A stretch of 39,466 nucleotides of DNA from Chloroflexota bacterium (GCA_003165675.1 PMNU01000015.1:32248-71713), one strand, 5' to 3'. Counted from the first letter of the stretch, positions 1 to 8,377 are shown. Notes: a model not told the origin generated them from the sequence alone. Numbers and translations: made by a program.

Positions 1-635
1 AGCAGCGTCTTGCCGGTTCCCGGAGGACCGACGAGGAGCACGCCGCGCGGGATGCGTGCGCCGAGGGAGTTGAACTTCTCGGGGTACTTGAGGAACTCCA
101 CGACCTCCTGCAAGTCCGTCTTGGCCTCATCGACACCTGCCACGTCAGCGAAGGTGACAACCGTCTTGTTGCCGAGGAACATGCGCGCCCGGCTCTTGCC
201 GAAGCTCAGGGCCTGGTTGTTCGTACCCTGGGCCTGCCGCATAAAGAAGAAGATCAGCAGGACGACCAGACCGACCGGGACCAGCGTGCTGAGCAGCAGC
301 ATGATCCAGCCGGTGTCGGCCGGAGGAACGATCTTGTAAATGACGCTGTTCGCGGGCTTTCCGGCAGCTACGAGCCAGTCCGAGATCTCAGATCCGATGC
401 CGTTCTGGGTGTCGTCCGCGACCGCGGTATAGGTCGTGCCATTGGTCTTTGTCACCGTCAGAGTCAAGTCCTGACGATCGACCTCCTTCACGAGACCGTT
501 CTGGACATCCTGCTTGAACTGCGAGTAGGGCTCGCTGGATGCCTGGGCAGGCTGGATGAGCGCATATAGAAGCGCTGCTGTAGCGGCAACGAGAACGAGC
601 ATGACGATCCCGTTGCGCATGAAACGCGTGTTCAA
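1..635 (-). CDS. ftsH: ATP-dependent zinc metalloprotease FtsH, N-terminal part (gene runs off the window)
   Basis: Membrane-anchored AAA+ protease that degrades misassembled membrane proteins and some soluble regulators. Only about the first 211 codons lie in the window. Reading the minus strand, there is a first membrane segment at about residues 8-28, an extracytoplasmic domain, a second membrane segment at about 111-132, and then the AAA domain with Walker A GPPGTGKT at about 203-210, preceded by the family motif [12 protein letters not shown]. The protease half (HEXXH) is outside the window. I chose the TTG start at 635 because GGAGG lies 12 nt upstream; the in-frame ATG at 620 is the alternative. 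The family assignment is secure; the start is moderately sure. Confidence 0.95.
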   Translation of the reverse strand, partial: MNTRFMRNGIVMLVLVAATAALLYALIQPAQASSEPYSQFKQDVQNGLVKEVDRQDLTLTVTKTNGTTYTAVADDTQNGIGSEISDWLVAAGKPANSVIYKIVPPADTGWIMLLLSTLVPVGLVVLLIFFFMRQAQGTNNQALSFGKSRARMFLGNKTVVTFADVAGVDEAKTDLQEVVEFLKYPEKFNSLGARIPRGVLLVGPPGTGKTL

Positions 636-689
636 GGTATGACAGAGCCTCCGGGTGTGGCGGTCGGTACGAGTCCGATCGGCCGTCGC

Positions 690-695
690 AGTATA
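690..695 (-). promoter_or_regulatory. ftsH: Candidate -10 box for ftsH
   Basis: The minus strand reads TATACT here, five of six matches to TATAAT, inside very GC-rich sequence. It would place the transcript start about 48 nt before the TTG start of ftsH. No good -35 hexamer is seen at 16-18 bp. Confidence 0.35.
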
Positions 696-916
696 CGCCC
701 GACCATCTGGCGGCCCGCGCAGAGCAGGCCTCCGGACGGGAGTCCAGGCTCCCTGGTCGCAAGCCGCGCGACGGCTTCAACAACAAGACTGCCGGGCGAT
801 GCCTTGCGTTCGGCTGAAAGCCGGACAGTCGGTCGTGTCTCGTCTCGCGGTCCGGCGCGGCCTTCGGGCCGGTTGCAGAACTTGACGGCCCCGGGGAGCG
901 TGACGAGTCCAACGAC

Positions 917-941
917 ACGGCCCGAGCGATGCCCGGGCCGT
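917..941 (-). terminator. GC-rich hairpin downstream of tRNA-Met, without a U tract
   Basis: ACGGCCCG and CGGGCCGT form a perfect 8-bp stem around a 9-nt loop, 12 nt beyond the tRNA 3' end. No T run follows, so it is either a U-tract-free terminator or a 3' processing or stability hairpin. Confidence 0.4.
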
Positions 942-953
942 TGCGACAATCGA

Positions 954-1028
954 TGGTAGCGGAGACAGGATTTGAACCTGTGACCAAGGGCTTATGAGTC
1001 CCCTGCTCTACCACTGAGCTACTCCGCC
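954..1028 (-). tRNA. tRNA-Met (anticodon CAT), elongator type
   Basis: The minus strand folds as a complete 75-nt cloverleaf: acceptor GGCGGAG with CTCCGCT (terminal G-U pair), D arm GCTC-GAGC, anticodon loop CTCATAA with CAT at 996-994, T arm ACAGG-TTCAAAT-CCTGT, discriminator A and an encoded CCA. The loop and the variable-to-T-arm stretch GGTCACAGGTTC resemble E. coli elongator tRNA-Met. It lacks the initiator hallmarks (unpaired 1-72 and three G-C pairs next to the anticodon loop). The last anticodon-stem pair is an A-G mismatch. Lysidine-modified tRNA-Ile2 also carries CAT and is the main alternative. Confidence 0.9.
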
Positions 1029-1040
1029 GTGGCGCGGCGT

Positions 1041-1070
1041 AGTGTAGCGGATGGGCCGTCGGCCGGCCAA
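1041..1070 (-). promoter_or_regulatory. Candidate promoter of tRNA-Met
   Basis: Minus strand: TTGGCC (1070-1065), an 18-bp spacer, then TACACT (1046-1041). The predicted transcript start is about 6 nt before the mature tRNA 5' end. Confidence 0.45.
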
Positions 1071-1112
1071 GGCGACGTCGGCCTATGGCGGCGGACTGAC
1101 TGGCGGCCGCAG

Positions 1113-2051
1113 CTAGCCTCGGTCGAGGAGCTCGAGGGTGGGCGCGAGGGCCTCGATCGACTCCACGGTGATGGGATCGACGACCAGCTGGACCTCGGCC
1201 AGGCCTGCTCGAGCGTACGCGCGGAGTTCTTCTGCGATTACCTCCGGCGGACCCTGAAGCGGATTGGGCGTGGCGTCGATGCTGCCGTCTCCCTGACGGC
1301 GACCCATGCCACCGGCCATCCGCACCAGCGCCACGACCGTGGCGTCTACCGTCGCCGGATCGCGTCCGACCCTCGCGCAAGCAGCGGCCACTCGAGCCAG
1401 CAAAGGTGCAACGCCGTCAGGACTGTTGTGGGTTTCGGTGTGCCAGACGTTCCAGGCCTGCACGTACGGCAGCGTGATGTTGAGCATCCGTTCGCCCACC
1501 GAGCCGATCATGATCGGCGGCCCGCCGGGCCGCGACTGCGGTACGAGCTGGCAGTCGCGGGCGCTGAAGTACTCGCCTTGGAAGTCGATCTGGCCCTCCT
1601 GGAGCAGCGTGCGGACGATCGTGAACGCCTCTTCGAAGCGCCCGATCCGATGGTCGAACGGGACGCCGTATCCGCGGAACTCGACCTCGTTCCAGCCGGC
1701 GCCAAGCCCCAGGACCAGACGGCCGCCGGAAATCTCGTCCACCGTGGCGGCCTTCTTGGCGAGCACCGCCGGGTTATAGAACCCGACCGGAGTCACAAGT
1801 GGACCCAGTGCAACTCTCGACGTCATCGCCGCCGCAGCGGCCAGAACAGACCACGCGTCCCACGGCCCTTCGGCGGACCCGTCGGCCATACGGTACAGGA
1901 AGTGGTCGCCCGTCCAGATGGAATCGAAGCCGGCATCCTCGATCGCGCGGATCATCGACGCGAGCTCGGGCCATCGAACCGGTCGTTCGATCTCGGGAAG
2001 CTGGATGCCAACCCTCAGGGGACGGCGGCTGGCGACCGCGGCTGTGTCCAC
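1113..2051 (-). CDS. LLM-class (luciferase-like) F420-dependent oxidoreductase
   Basis: About 312 residues, a bacterial-luciferase-like TIM barrel of the LLM class, which usually uses coenzyme F420 or FMN. The visible family pattern includes the N-terminal VGIQLPE strand, the GFDSIWTGDHF segment, a PLVTPVGFYNPAVLAKKA helix, and the signature SGGRLVLGLGAGWNEVEF followed by GVPFDHRIGRFEEA. The substrate cannot be told from sequence. The GTG at 2051 is the first start past the stop of the division gene (2075) and gives a conventional N-terminus, but no clear Shine-Dalgarno precedes it. It is probably cotranscribed with the division gene 23 bp upstream; the tRNA lies downstream on the same strand. 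Confidence 0.88.
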   Translation of the reverse strand: MDTAAVASRRPLRVGIQLPEIERPVRWPELASMIRAIEDAGFDSIWTGDHFLYRMADGSAEGPWDAWSVLAAAAAMTSRVALGPLVTPVGFYNPAVLAKKAATVDEISGGRLVLGLGAGWNEVEFRGYGVPFDHRIGRFEEAFTIVRTLLQEGQIDFQGEYFSARDCQLVPQSRPGGPPIMIGSVGERMLNITLPYVQAWNVWHTETHNSPDGVAPLLARVAAACARVGRDPATVDATVVALVRMAGGMGRRQGDGSIDATPNPLQGPPEVIAEELRAYARAGLAEVQLVVDPITVESIEALAPTLELLDRG

Positions 2052-2074
2052 GCCATGATCGTAGCGCCGAACGG

Positions 2075-2530
2075 CTACTGCTGCGACCCGAAGAGGACCT
2101 GCAGCCAGGAGTCGAGCGGGCTGGCGGTCTGGGGCGGCGCATCCGGCTTGATACCGGTCGAACCGGGCGCGTCGGACGGCAGCGGCGGTGCGTTTGGCGC
2201 CACCGTGAATGGAATCTCCTTCGGCGATCCGAGCAGATAGCCGCGAGCCATTTGCGACACGAATGCGGGTTGCTCGATGAGCTTGAGCTCCTGCTCCAGC
2301 GACGCCACGTCTTGCTCCATCGCCACGTTTCGGGCACGCATCTGATCGGCTTGACCGGCCGCGGAGGCAGCTTCCCCGACCTGACGGGCAAAGACGCCCA
2401 CCAGCCAGAGCGCGAACAGGCCTGCGACGAGCAGCGCCAGCCGGCGCCTCGTGAACGGAATCGGGGCTCCAGGCAGGGACGAGGTCACCGGAAGATCGTC
2501 CGCCGAGTGCCCCAGATCGCGTCCGTCCAT
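2075..2530 (-). CDS. Septum formation initiator family protein (DivIC/FtsB-like)
   Basis: A 151-residue bitopic protein with a short cytoplasmic N-terminus ending in RRR, one membrane segment at about 31-48, then a coiled coil at about 55-95 rich in Glu, Gln and Leu, and a proline-rich C-terminal tail. This is the architecture of FtsL/FtsB/DivIC division proteins, which link the divisome to septal peptidoglycan synthesis. Family level only: sequence alone does not separate DivIC, FtsB and FtsL. The start codon lacks a Shine-Dalgarno but has a good promoter directly in front of it (2537-2565), which suggests a leaderless mRNA. The LLM oxidoreductase follows 23 bp downstream. Confidence 0.82.
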   Translation of the reverse strand: MDGRDLGHSADDLPVTSSLPGAPIPFTRRRLALLVAGLFALWLVGVFARQVGEAASAAGQADQMRARNVAMEQDVASLEQELKLIEQPAFVSQMARGYLLGSPKEIPFTVAPNAPPLPSDAPGSTGIKPDAPPQTASPLDSWLQVLFGSQQ

Positions 2531-2536
2531 GGTCCA

Positions 2537-2565
2537 AGCGTAGCTTTGAGCAGCTGACGTGTCAA
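2537..2565 (-). promoter_or_regulatory. Candidate sigma-70 promoter giving a leaderless mRNA for the DivIC-like gene
   Basis: Minus strand: perfect -35 TTGACA (2565-2560), a 17-bp spacer, -10 TACGCT (2542-2537), then only TGGACC before the ATG at 2530. The predicted transcript start falls on or next to the A of the ATG, and no Shine-Dalgarno is present. Confidence 0.5.
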
Positions 2566-2637
2566 CACAGGTTCACGCTTGCGGACGCTGCTAAACTGAC
2601 ACCGGCTTTAGCACGTCCGTTCCCTTTGAGGTGGCTC

Positions 2638-5004
2638 ATGCGGTACTACGAGCCGGCCGGCGTTGAGGCTGTACTGAATCGACTTCTGGCTGAGCCGTCG
2701 ATGTCGCGCGGAGTCCTGCACCACGCCCGCGTGCCCGTCCGGGAGGCCGATTTCGTGCCTATGCCGGAGTGGCTGAGCCCCGGCCTCCGAACCGGCCTCG
2801 AGAGCCGCGGCGTCACCGCCCTGTATCGTCACCAGGCCGAAGCGATAGAGGCCGTCCGGACCGGCGAGGACGTGGTGGTCGTTACGCCCACCGCGTCCGG
2901 CAAATCGCTGTGCTATCTGGTGCCGACGCTCCAGGCGCTCGTCGAGGATCCCACCGCGCGAGCTCTCTATCTCTTCCCAACCAAGGCTCTCGGCCAGGAC
3001 CAGGTGGCCGAGCTCGGCGAATTGAGCCGGGCCGCAAATCTGCACATCAACGCCTCCACGTACGACGGCGATACTCCCAACCCAATCCGTTCCTCAATCC
3101 GCTCCGCGGGTCAGGTCGTGGTCACGAACCCGGACATGCTCCACGCGGCCATCCTGCCCCACCACACGAAGTGGTTCCAGCTCTTCGAGCAGCTCCGGAT
3201 CGTCGTCATCGACGAGCTGCACACTTACCGGGGCCTCTTCGGCAGCCACGTCGCCAACGTCCTCCGCCGGCTGCTCCGGATCTGCGCCCACTACGGCTCG
3301 CACCCCGTGATCGTGTGCTGCTCCGCCACGATCGGCAACCCGGGCGAGCTCGCAGCGCTGCTGACGGGGCGCGCGGCGCGGGTCGTGGACAGGAACGGCG
3401 CCCCGTCAGGCGAGCGCCGGATTCTCATGGTGGAGCCGCCCCTCCTGGATCCCTCCACAGGCGCACGCGGCTCGGCCGGGGCGCTGGCGACGCGCTGGGC
3501 GCTACCTTTCCTTCGAGCCGGGCGCCAGACGCTCGTCTTCGGCCGCTCACGAGTCGGCGTCGAGCTTATGCTCACGACCCTTCGCGAGGCGCTGCGCCCG
3601 GGCTACGGCCCCCGAACCCAAGTCCGCGGCTATCGCGGTGGATACCTGCCAACCGAGCGGCGGGCGGTGGAGCGTGGGCTGCGCGGCGGCGAGCTGCTCG
3701 GCGTCGTGAGCACCAACGCTCTCGAGCTCGGCGTGGACGTCGGCCAGCTCGACGTCGCGATTCTCGCCGGGTATCCGGGTTCGATCGCCGCCACCAGGCA
3801 GCAGATGGGGCGGGCGGGTCGCCGGCAGGGCACCAGCGTGTCGGTGTTGATCGCCGGCGGCGGGCCGGTCGATCGGTACGTCGTCGAGCATCCGGAATTC
3901 CTGCTGGACTCGGCGCCGGAAGAGGCTCGGCTCGATCCCGACAACGTTCATGTCCTGCTTGGCCATCTGAAGGCGGCCTGCTTCGAGCTGCCGTTCGAGC
4001 CTGGGGAGCGATTCGGCTCGGCCGAAGCGGAACCGCTTCTGGCCTTCCTCGGCGAAGAAGGACTCGTCCGTCGTGCCGGCGACGACCGCTGGTACTGGTC
4101 GAGCGAGAACTTCCCGGCCTCGTCGGTTTCGCTGCGGGCGGCCGCCGAGGAGAACGTCGTGATCGTCGACACGACGCCGGATCGGCCGCGTGTCATCGGC
4201 GAGATCGATATCTTCGCCGCCCAGACGCTCGTCCACGAAGACGCGATCTACATGCATGAGTCGGCCCAATTCCATGTCGACAGGCTCGACTGGGACGAGC
4301 GCAAGGCCTACGTCCGCCGCGTTGACGTCGACCACTACACGTACGCAGATCGGGCCGTGACGCTCAAGCCGCTCGAGACGTTCGCGACCTCGCCCGCGAC
4401 CGGAGGCGACCGCGCTCACGGCGAGGTCATGGTCTCGAGCCTGGTCAGCATGTTCAAGAAGCTCAAGTTCGGGACGGACGAGAACCTGGGTTGGGGTCCG
4501 GTTCACCTGCCCGAGATCGAGCTTCAAACAACGGCCTACTGGCTGATGCTCGGCTCGGCGGCGGAGGGCTGGCGGCGGGCCGATCTCGACGTCGCGCTGC
4601 TCGGGGCCGGACGGGCGATTCAGGCTGTAGCGGCGGTCCTTCTCATGGTCGACCCTCGCGACCTCGGCCTTGTCAGCCAGGTCCGCTCCCCACACAACGG
4701 AGCCCCCACGGTCTATCTGTACGAAGCCGTGCCGGGCGGAGTCGGCCTCTCCGAACGTCTCTTCGAGCGCCACAACGAGCTGATGGCCGGGGCGGCCGAC
4801 CTGATCGCCGGGTGCGGTTGCGAAAGTGGCTGCCCAGCCTGCACTGGCCCGAGGCTTGAACCCGGCCTGGACGCGAAAGCCCTGGCGCTGAGACTGCTGA
4901 GCGCGCTGGATGCCGGCGCCGGCGAGGACAAGACCGCTGCCGGAGAGCGCCCGCCAGGCGGAGGAATGGCAGGCCCCGCGGGGCGATCGGCAGCCACGCC
5001 GTGA
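2638..5004 (+). CDS. mrfA: DEXH helicase with C-terminal DUF1998, MrfA/YprA family
   Basis: A 788-residue superfamily 2 helicase. Motif I PTASGKS is at about 84-90, motif II IDELH at 191-195, motif III SAT at 229-231, and motif VI has QQMGRAGRR. The C-terminal DUF1998 module carries a four-cysteine metal site (C726, C728, C732, C735). In Bacillus subtilis this family (YprA, MrfA) works with YprB/MrfB in mitomycin C repair independently of UvrABC; that role is transferred by family and by the adjacent mrfB-like gene. I chose the ATG at 2638 because GAGGTGG lies just upstream; a TTG at 2626 is also in frame. The stop overlaps the next start in GTGA, so translation is probably coupled. Confidence 0.9.
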   Translation: MRYYEPAGVEAVLNRLLAEPSMSRGVLHHARVPVREADFVPMPEWLSPGLRTGLESRGVTALYRHQAEAIEAVRTGEDVVVVTPTASGKSLCYLVPTLQALVEDPTARALYLFPTKALGQDQVAELGELSRAANLHINASTYDGDTPNPIRSSIRSAGQVVVTNPDMLHAAILPHHTKWFQLFEQLRIVVIDELHTYRGLFGSHVANVLRRLLRICAHYGSHPVIVCCSATIGNPGELAALLTGRAARVVDRNGAPSGERRILMVEPPLLDPSTGARGSAGALATRWALPFLRAGRQTLVFGRSRVGVELMLTTLREALRPGYGPRTQVRGYRGGYLPTERRAVERGLRGGELLGVVSTNALELGVDVGQLDVAILAGYPGSIAATRQQMGRAGRRQGTSVSVLIAGGGPVDRYVVEHPEFLLDSAPEEARLDPDNVHVLLGHLKAACFELPFEPGERFGSAEAEPLLAFLGEEGLVRRAGDDRWYWSSENFPASSVSLRAAAEENVVIVDTTPDRPRVIGEIDIFAAQTLVHEDAIYMHESAQFHVDRLDWDERKAYVRRVDVDHYTYADRAVTLKPLETFATSPATGGDRAHGEVMVSSLVSMFKKLKFGTDENLGWGPVHLPEIELQTTAYWLMLGSAAEGWRRADLDVALLGAGRAIQAVAAVLLMVDPRDLGLVSQVRSPHNGAPTVYLYEAVPGGVGLSERLFERHNELMAGAADLIAGCGCESGCPACTGPRLEPGLDAKALALRLLSALDAGAGEDKTAAGERPPGGGMAGPAGRSAATP

Positions 5005-6317
5005 CCGTCGATGGGACCCGGCTCCAGCGCCACCTGGACCAACTTCGGCGAGGCCGGGCGGCAGCCCACGTTGATCGTATCGGCGAGGCGGACCCCGAGA
5101 TCAGACGGGTCATCGCCGCAGTCGTGGCCGCGGGCGAGCGCAGCACTCCTCAGCCCGTGTGGCGTGGCGCCGGGGCCGCAGACCCGGCATCGCTGGCCAT
5201 GCGGCTGGCCCAGGGACTGGACGCGGATGCGGTCGAGACTCCTCACGGCTGGTATGTCCGCCGCGAGCTCCGGCCCGTGTACCTGCCCATCGATCGCGAC
5301 CGACTTGCCACTCTCCCGGGGATGCCCGCACCGGGCACTCCCCTCGTGTGTCTCGATACCGAGACGACCGGCTTGGGATCGGCCGCGGGCACTGTCGCTT
5401 TCCTGATCGGGATCGGCCGATGGCAGGGCAATCGGCTGCGCCTCGTTCAACTGCTGCTCCCGGACCACTCGGAGGAGCGCGCCCTCCTCGACGCCCTGGC
5501 TGACGAGACGCCGCCCGGATCCTGCCTGGTCACCTACAACGGGCGTACGTTCGACTGGCCTCTCCTCGAGACCCGGTTTCGAATGGGCCGCCTGGTGCCG
5601 CCCGCCCTCGATGGCCACCTGGACCTGCTGCTTCTCGTCCGGCGGCTCTTCCGGCATCGCCTCCCCGATGCCCGCCTCCAGACCGTGGAACGGCACCTGC
5701 TCCGCCGCCACCGCGCCCCGGACATTCCGTCGTGGGAGATTCCCGCCGTCTACCACTCGTTCCTGCGCGGCGGCCCAGCCGGGCCGATCCGGGTGGTAGC
5801 CCGCCACAACGCCGAGGACGTGGTCACGCTCGGGCGCATCCTGGCACACCTCGAACGCGGCTACGGCGTGGGCGAGGAACGGCGCTGGGCGCCTGCCGGG
5901 GATCTGGTGCGGCTGGCGCGGCTGTTCCGTCACGATGGCCAGATCGACGAAGCGATCGCCTGCCTGGAGATCGCCGGCGCTCCCATAGACGGCGGCGATC
6001 CAGATGTGGCCCTTGCCACGCTGGAGTTGGCTCGGCTGCTGCGCCGCTGCGGCCGCCTAGCCGAGGCCGGCGTGGCCTGGAGCCGCCTCGTAACGGCTCC
6101 GGGGCCGCTCGCGGCGCTCGGCTGGATCGAGCTGGCCAAGGAGCGCGAGCACCGCAAGCACGACCTGACCGGAGCGTGGACCGCCACGGACGAAGCTCTC
6201 CTGGCGCTATACCGCAGCCGGGGCCGTGGGCAGGCGGCGGTGCGGCGTGGTCTGGAGGCGGATCTGGCGGGTCGCCGGGCAAGACTGGCGCGGCGGCTGG
6301 AGCGGGCAGCGATCTGA
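5001..6317 (+). CDS. mrfB: DEDDh exonuclease with C-terminal TPR-like region, MrfB/YprB family
   Basis: A 438-residue RNase H-like exonuclease. Catalytic residues are visible: D119 and E121 in CLDTETTG, D185 in YNGRTFDWPLLETR, and H269 with D273 in HNAEDVVTL, the DEDDh set. After about residue 290 the chain becomes helical and alanine/leucine/arginine-rich with repeats like GQIDEAIACLEIA, consistent with the TPR region of MrfB. In B. subtilis MrfB acts with the MrfA helicase on mitomycin crosslinks; here the GTG start overlaps the mrfA stop by 4 nt, which supports a joint function. The N-terminal 100 residues are not assigned. The assignment is inferred from family and context. Confidence 0.88.
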   Translation: MTVDGTRLQRHLDQLRRGRAAAHVDRIGEADPEIRRVIAAVVAAGERSTPQPVWRGAGAADPASLAMRLAQGLDADAVETPHGWYVRRELRPVYLPIDRDRLATLPGMPAPGTPLVCLDTETTGLGSAAGTVAFLIGIGRWQGNRLRLVQLLLPDHSEERALLDALADETPPGSCLVTYNGRTFDWPLLETRFRMGRLVPPALDGHLDLLLLVRRLFRHRLPDARLQTVERHLLRRHRAPDIPSWEIPAVYHSFLRGGPAGPIRVVARHNAEDVVTLGRILAHLERGYGVGEERRWAPAGDLVRLARLFRHDGQIDEAIACLEIAGAPIDGGDPDVALATLELARLLRRCGRLAEAGVAWSRLVTAPGPLAALGWIELAKEREHRKHDLTGAWTATDEALLALYRSRGRGQAAVRRGLEADLAGRRARLARRLERAAI

Positions 6318-6438
6318 TCCACAACCGATGGACGCCCAACTGAGTCCATTCGGCCCCGCCGCCACCTCCGTACGGCACACTCGGGACCACCTCGACGCGT
6401 CCGACGATTCGCGCGTCACGACAGCAACAGGAATTGCC

Positions 6439-7068
6439 ATGAAGCCAGCCTCGTTGATCCGGCAGACGCTCGACCTGATCGTGGCGATCCCGCTGTTCGC
6501 CGTGACGCCGGTCATCCGGCCGTGGCATACGCGCTGGGGCGCGAGCCCGACCGAGGTCGGTTCTGCGATGCCCGGCGACGATCTCTTTCCACGGGCGCAG
6601 TTCCAGGCGACCCGTGCGATCACCATCGACGCAGCGCCGAACGAGGTGTGGCCGTGGCTCGTGCAGGTCGGATTCGGCCGAGCCGGCTTCTACAGCTACG
6701 ATCTGCTGGATTCGCTCGGCCACCAGAGCGCCGAGCGAATCGTTCCCGAGCTCCAGACGCTCAGCGTCGGCGACTGGGTGCCGATGTCCCCGACGGTCAC
6801 CGCCACCACCGCCTTCAAGGTCGATTCATTCGATCCCGCCGCCTGGTTGCTCTGGCGCAAGCCCGACAGCACATGGTCGTGGCGTCTCGACCCGGCAGGA
6901 CAAAGGACTCGGCTCGTCACCCGCATTCGCGTGGTCTACGACTGGCATAAGCCGGCGGCGGCGCTCCTGTCGGTCTTCCTGATCGAGGTTGGCGACTTCG
7001 CCATGATGCGCCGGATGCTGAAGGGGATCAGGCGCCGGGCGGAGACCCAGACGACGCGCGTAGCCTGA
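6439..7068 (+). CDS. SRPBCC (START-like) domain protein
   Basis: A 209-residue protein. An N-terminal hydrophobic stretch at about 8-30 may be a membrane anchor or a signal-like segment. Then comes a SRPBCC fold with ATRAITIDAAPNEVWPWLVQVG, the standard first strand and helix of the family, followed by W-rich strands (WLLWRKPDSTWSWRL) and a late helix. Such proteins bind hydrophobic ligands; no specific ligand can be inferred. The ATG at 6439 has CAGGAA about 7 nt upstream, so I preferred it to upstream in-frame starts. The 3' end overlaps the 3' end of the convergent kinase gene by 41 bp. Confidence 0.75.
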   Translation: MKPASLIRQTLDLIVAIPLFAVTPVIRPWHTRWGASPTEVGSAMPGDDLFPRAQFQATRAITIDAAPNEVWPWLVQVGFGRAGFYSYDLLDSLGHQSAERIVPELQTLSVGDWVPMSPTVTATTAFKVDSFDPAAWLLWRKPDSTWSWRLDPAGQRTRLVTRIRVVYDWHKPAAALLSVFLIEVGDFAMMRRMLKGIRRRAETQTTRVA

Positions 7069-7972
7069 GTCTCTCGGCCACCTGCGCCTCGGTGGGCACG
7101 CCCGCGATCCCCGCGCCAGCGACCGCGCACGATCCCGCTGCAGCGGCGAAGCGAAGCGCCCGCGACGTGGCCACGTCCCCGTTCAGCAGCCACTCGACCA
7201 TGAGCGCGGCTAGGAACACGTCGCCCGCGCCGGTCGCATCGACGACCCGGGGCGCCGGGACCGCCGGGTAGCGGACGAGGCGCTCGTCGCGCATAGCCAG
7301 ACCTCCGCGATCGCCAGCGGTAAGGAAGATCGCGGCTCGTGGCGCGAATGCCCGCAGCTCCGCCAGGCCGACGCCAGGGGGGACGTCGTCCACGCTCGCA
7401 CACACCAACCCAGCCACGCCCAGGATGGCCGACCGTGCGGGGTCGACGCGCTTCACCCAGCCATCGGCGGCGAACTCGCGCAGCATCCCCTGCCAGCCGA
7501 CCGCCACGCAGGCGTCCTTTCGGGTCGAGGCGACCTTTGCCCATTCCGGCGGCACCTCCCCGGCGACCGGCCCGAGCAGCCAGCCCCGCGTCCCACGCCA
7601 CTCTGCCGGGAGAGCCGCGGCGGGCACGCGGTCGCACTTCGAGAGCCATCGCTGACGGCGATGCCCATCCCGCTCGATGTTCTCGAAGACCGGCCCTCGC
7701 TCGAGCGCGACCCGGTGCACCAGGACACCGGCCGCCTCGAGCGAGGCCAGCTCCTCCGCGTCGGCCGCCGGTCCGTCGACACCCATGACGCACCCGACCC
7801 GCAATCCCAACCGCGCCGCCGTCAGCGAGCAATACGTCGCCGCGCCGCCGAGCCGCCAACCTCGGGGATCCTCCGGAGTGACGTCCCGCGACGCGGCCCC
7901 AACCACGATCAAGTCTAGGGGGCCGCCGGAACCGGCAGGCGACCCGTCGTATACTCCGCTGGCTTCCGACAT
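7028..7972 (-). CDS. PfkB-family carbohydrate kinase
   Basis: A 314-residue ribokinase-like sugar or nucleoside kinase. The N-terminal strand LDLIVVGAASRDV and the GGAATYCSLTAARLG segment match the first PfkB signature. The C-terminal signature DATGAGDVFLAALM holds the anion hole and the catalytic Asp. The substrate is unknown; the middle region is divergent. The ATG at 7972 has AGGGAGG 4 nt upstream and gives a normal N-terminus; an in-frame GTG or ATG further up is possible. The start codons of this gene and of the divergent acidic protein are only 22 bp apart, so each promoter must lie within the other gene. Confidence 0.85.
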   Translation of the reverse strand: MSEASGVYDGSPAGSGGPLDLIVVGAASRDVTPEDPRGWRLGGAATYCSLTAARLGLRVGCVMGVDGPAADAEELASLEAAGVLVHRVALERGPVFENIERDGHRRQRWLSKCDRVPAAALPAEWRGTRGWLLGPVAGEVPPEWAKVASTRKDACVAVGWQGMLREFAADGWVKRVDPARSAILGVAGLVCASVDDVPPGVGLAELRAFAPRAAIFLTAGDRGGLAMRDERLVRYPAVPAPRVVDATGAGDVFLAALMVEWLLNGDVATSRALRFAAAAGSCAVAGAGIAGVPTEAQVAERLRLRASSGSPPGA

Positions 7973-7994
7973 GCAGCCTCCCTGGAGTCGAACC

Positions 7995-8351
7995 ATGTTC
8001 TTCTACGAGCTTCGCGAAGGCGACGAGAACATCTTCGCCGACGTGCTACTGGTTCGCGAGGAGGAAATGGATGCGGACTCCTTCTTCGAGCTGGTCCAGG
8101 AGATCCGGCGGCGAGTGCAGGACACCTTCACTCAGGACACCTTGATCGAGGCCGTCGCCGAGGAACTGGAGCGCGACCACGCCTTCATCGCCATCTCCGA
8201 CGAGCGGCTATCGGCCTCGGTCAACGTCTCGAAGCTGGATGACGACAACTATCTGGCCAGCATCGACTCAGACGATGACGACGATCCGGACGCGCCAGAC
8301 TACCGAGGCATCTTCGTCAACCTGCCTCGCGACGGTTTCCTCCCGAACTAG
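7995..8351 (+). CDS. Small acidic protein of unknown function
   Basis: A 118-residue, strongly acidic protein with no signal peptide or membrane segment. Residues 1-80 look like a compact alpha/beta fold (MFFYELREGDENIFADVLLV, then a helix-rich middle). A DSDDDDDPDAPD run follows near residues 91-102, and the tail is conserved-looking (YRGIFVNLPRDGFLPN). I do not recognise the family. The coding signal is good (codon use typical of the window), and a GGAG lies 8 nt before the ATG. It diverges from the PfkB kinase and converges on the YchF-like gene. Confidence 0.7.
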   Translation: MFFYELREGDENIFADVLLVREEEMDADSFFELVQEIRRRVQDTFTQDTLIEAVAEELERDHAFIAISDERLSASVNVSKLDDDNYLASIDSDDDDDPDAPDYRGIFVNLPRDGFLPN

Positions 8352-8363
8352 GACAACGCCCGA

Positions 8364-8377
8364 GGGCCAACCGGCCC
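8364..8377. terminator. Short GC hairpin between convergent genes
   Basis: GGGCC-AACC-GGCCC in the 63-bp space between the acidic-protein stop and the YchF-like stop. It could act in both directions, but no T run follows on either strand. Confidence 0.3.

Larger units (their letters stand above)
636..953. other. Gene-free stretch between ftsH and tRNA-Met
   Basis: No convincing gene lies in these 318 bases. Open frames on both strands have arginine- and serine-rich translations with no recognisable domain. The stretch holds a possible ftsH promoter near 690 and a GC-rich hairpin at 917-941 just past the tRNA. Confidence 0.6.

Noticed and set aside
954-1028. tRNA-Met considered as initiator or tRNA-Ile2 (lysidine)
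   Set aside because: No unpaired 1-72 position or three G-C pairs for an initiator; the body matches elongator Met better. Ile2 remains possible, and identity elements cannot be tested here.
388-1380. A 330-codon open frame on the minus strand across the tRNA
   Set aside because: It runs through tRNA-Met and overlaps the LLM coding region; the translation is low-complexity and arginine-rich.
1029-2240. A 403-codon open frame on the plus strand
   Set aside because: It is antisense to the LLM oxidoreductase and division genes; the translation is rich in Arg and Gly with no domain, while the minus-strand frames match known families.
3547-4773. A 408-codon open frame on the minus strand
   Set aside because: It is antisense to the mrfA helicase motifs; a GC-rich shadow frame.
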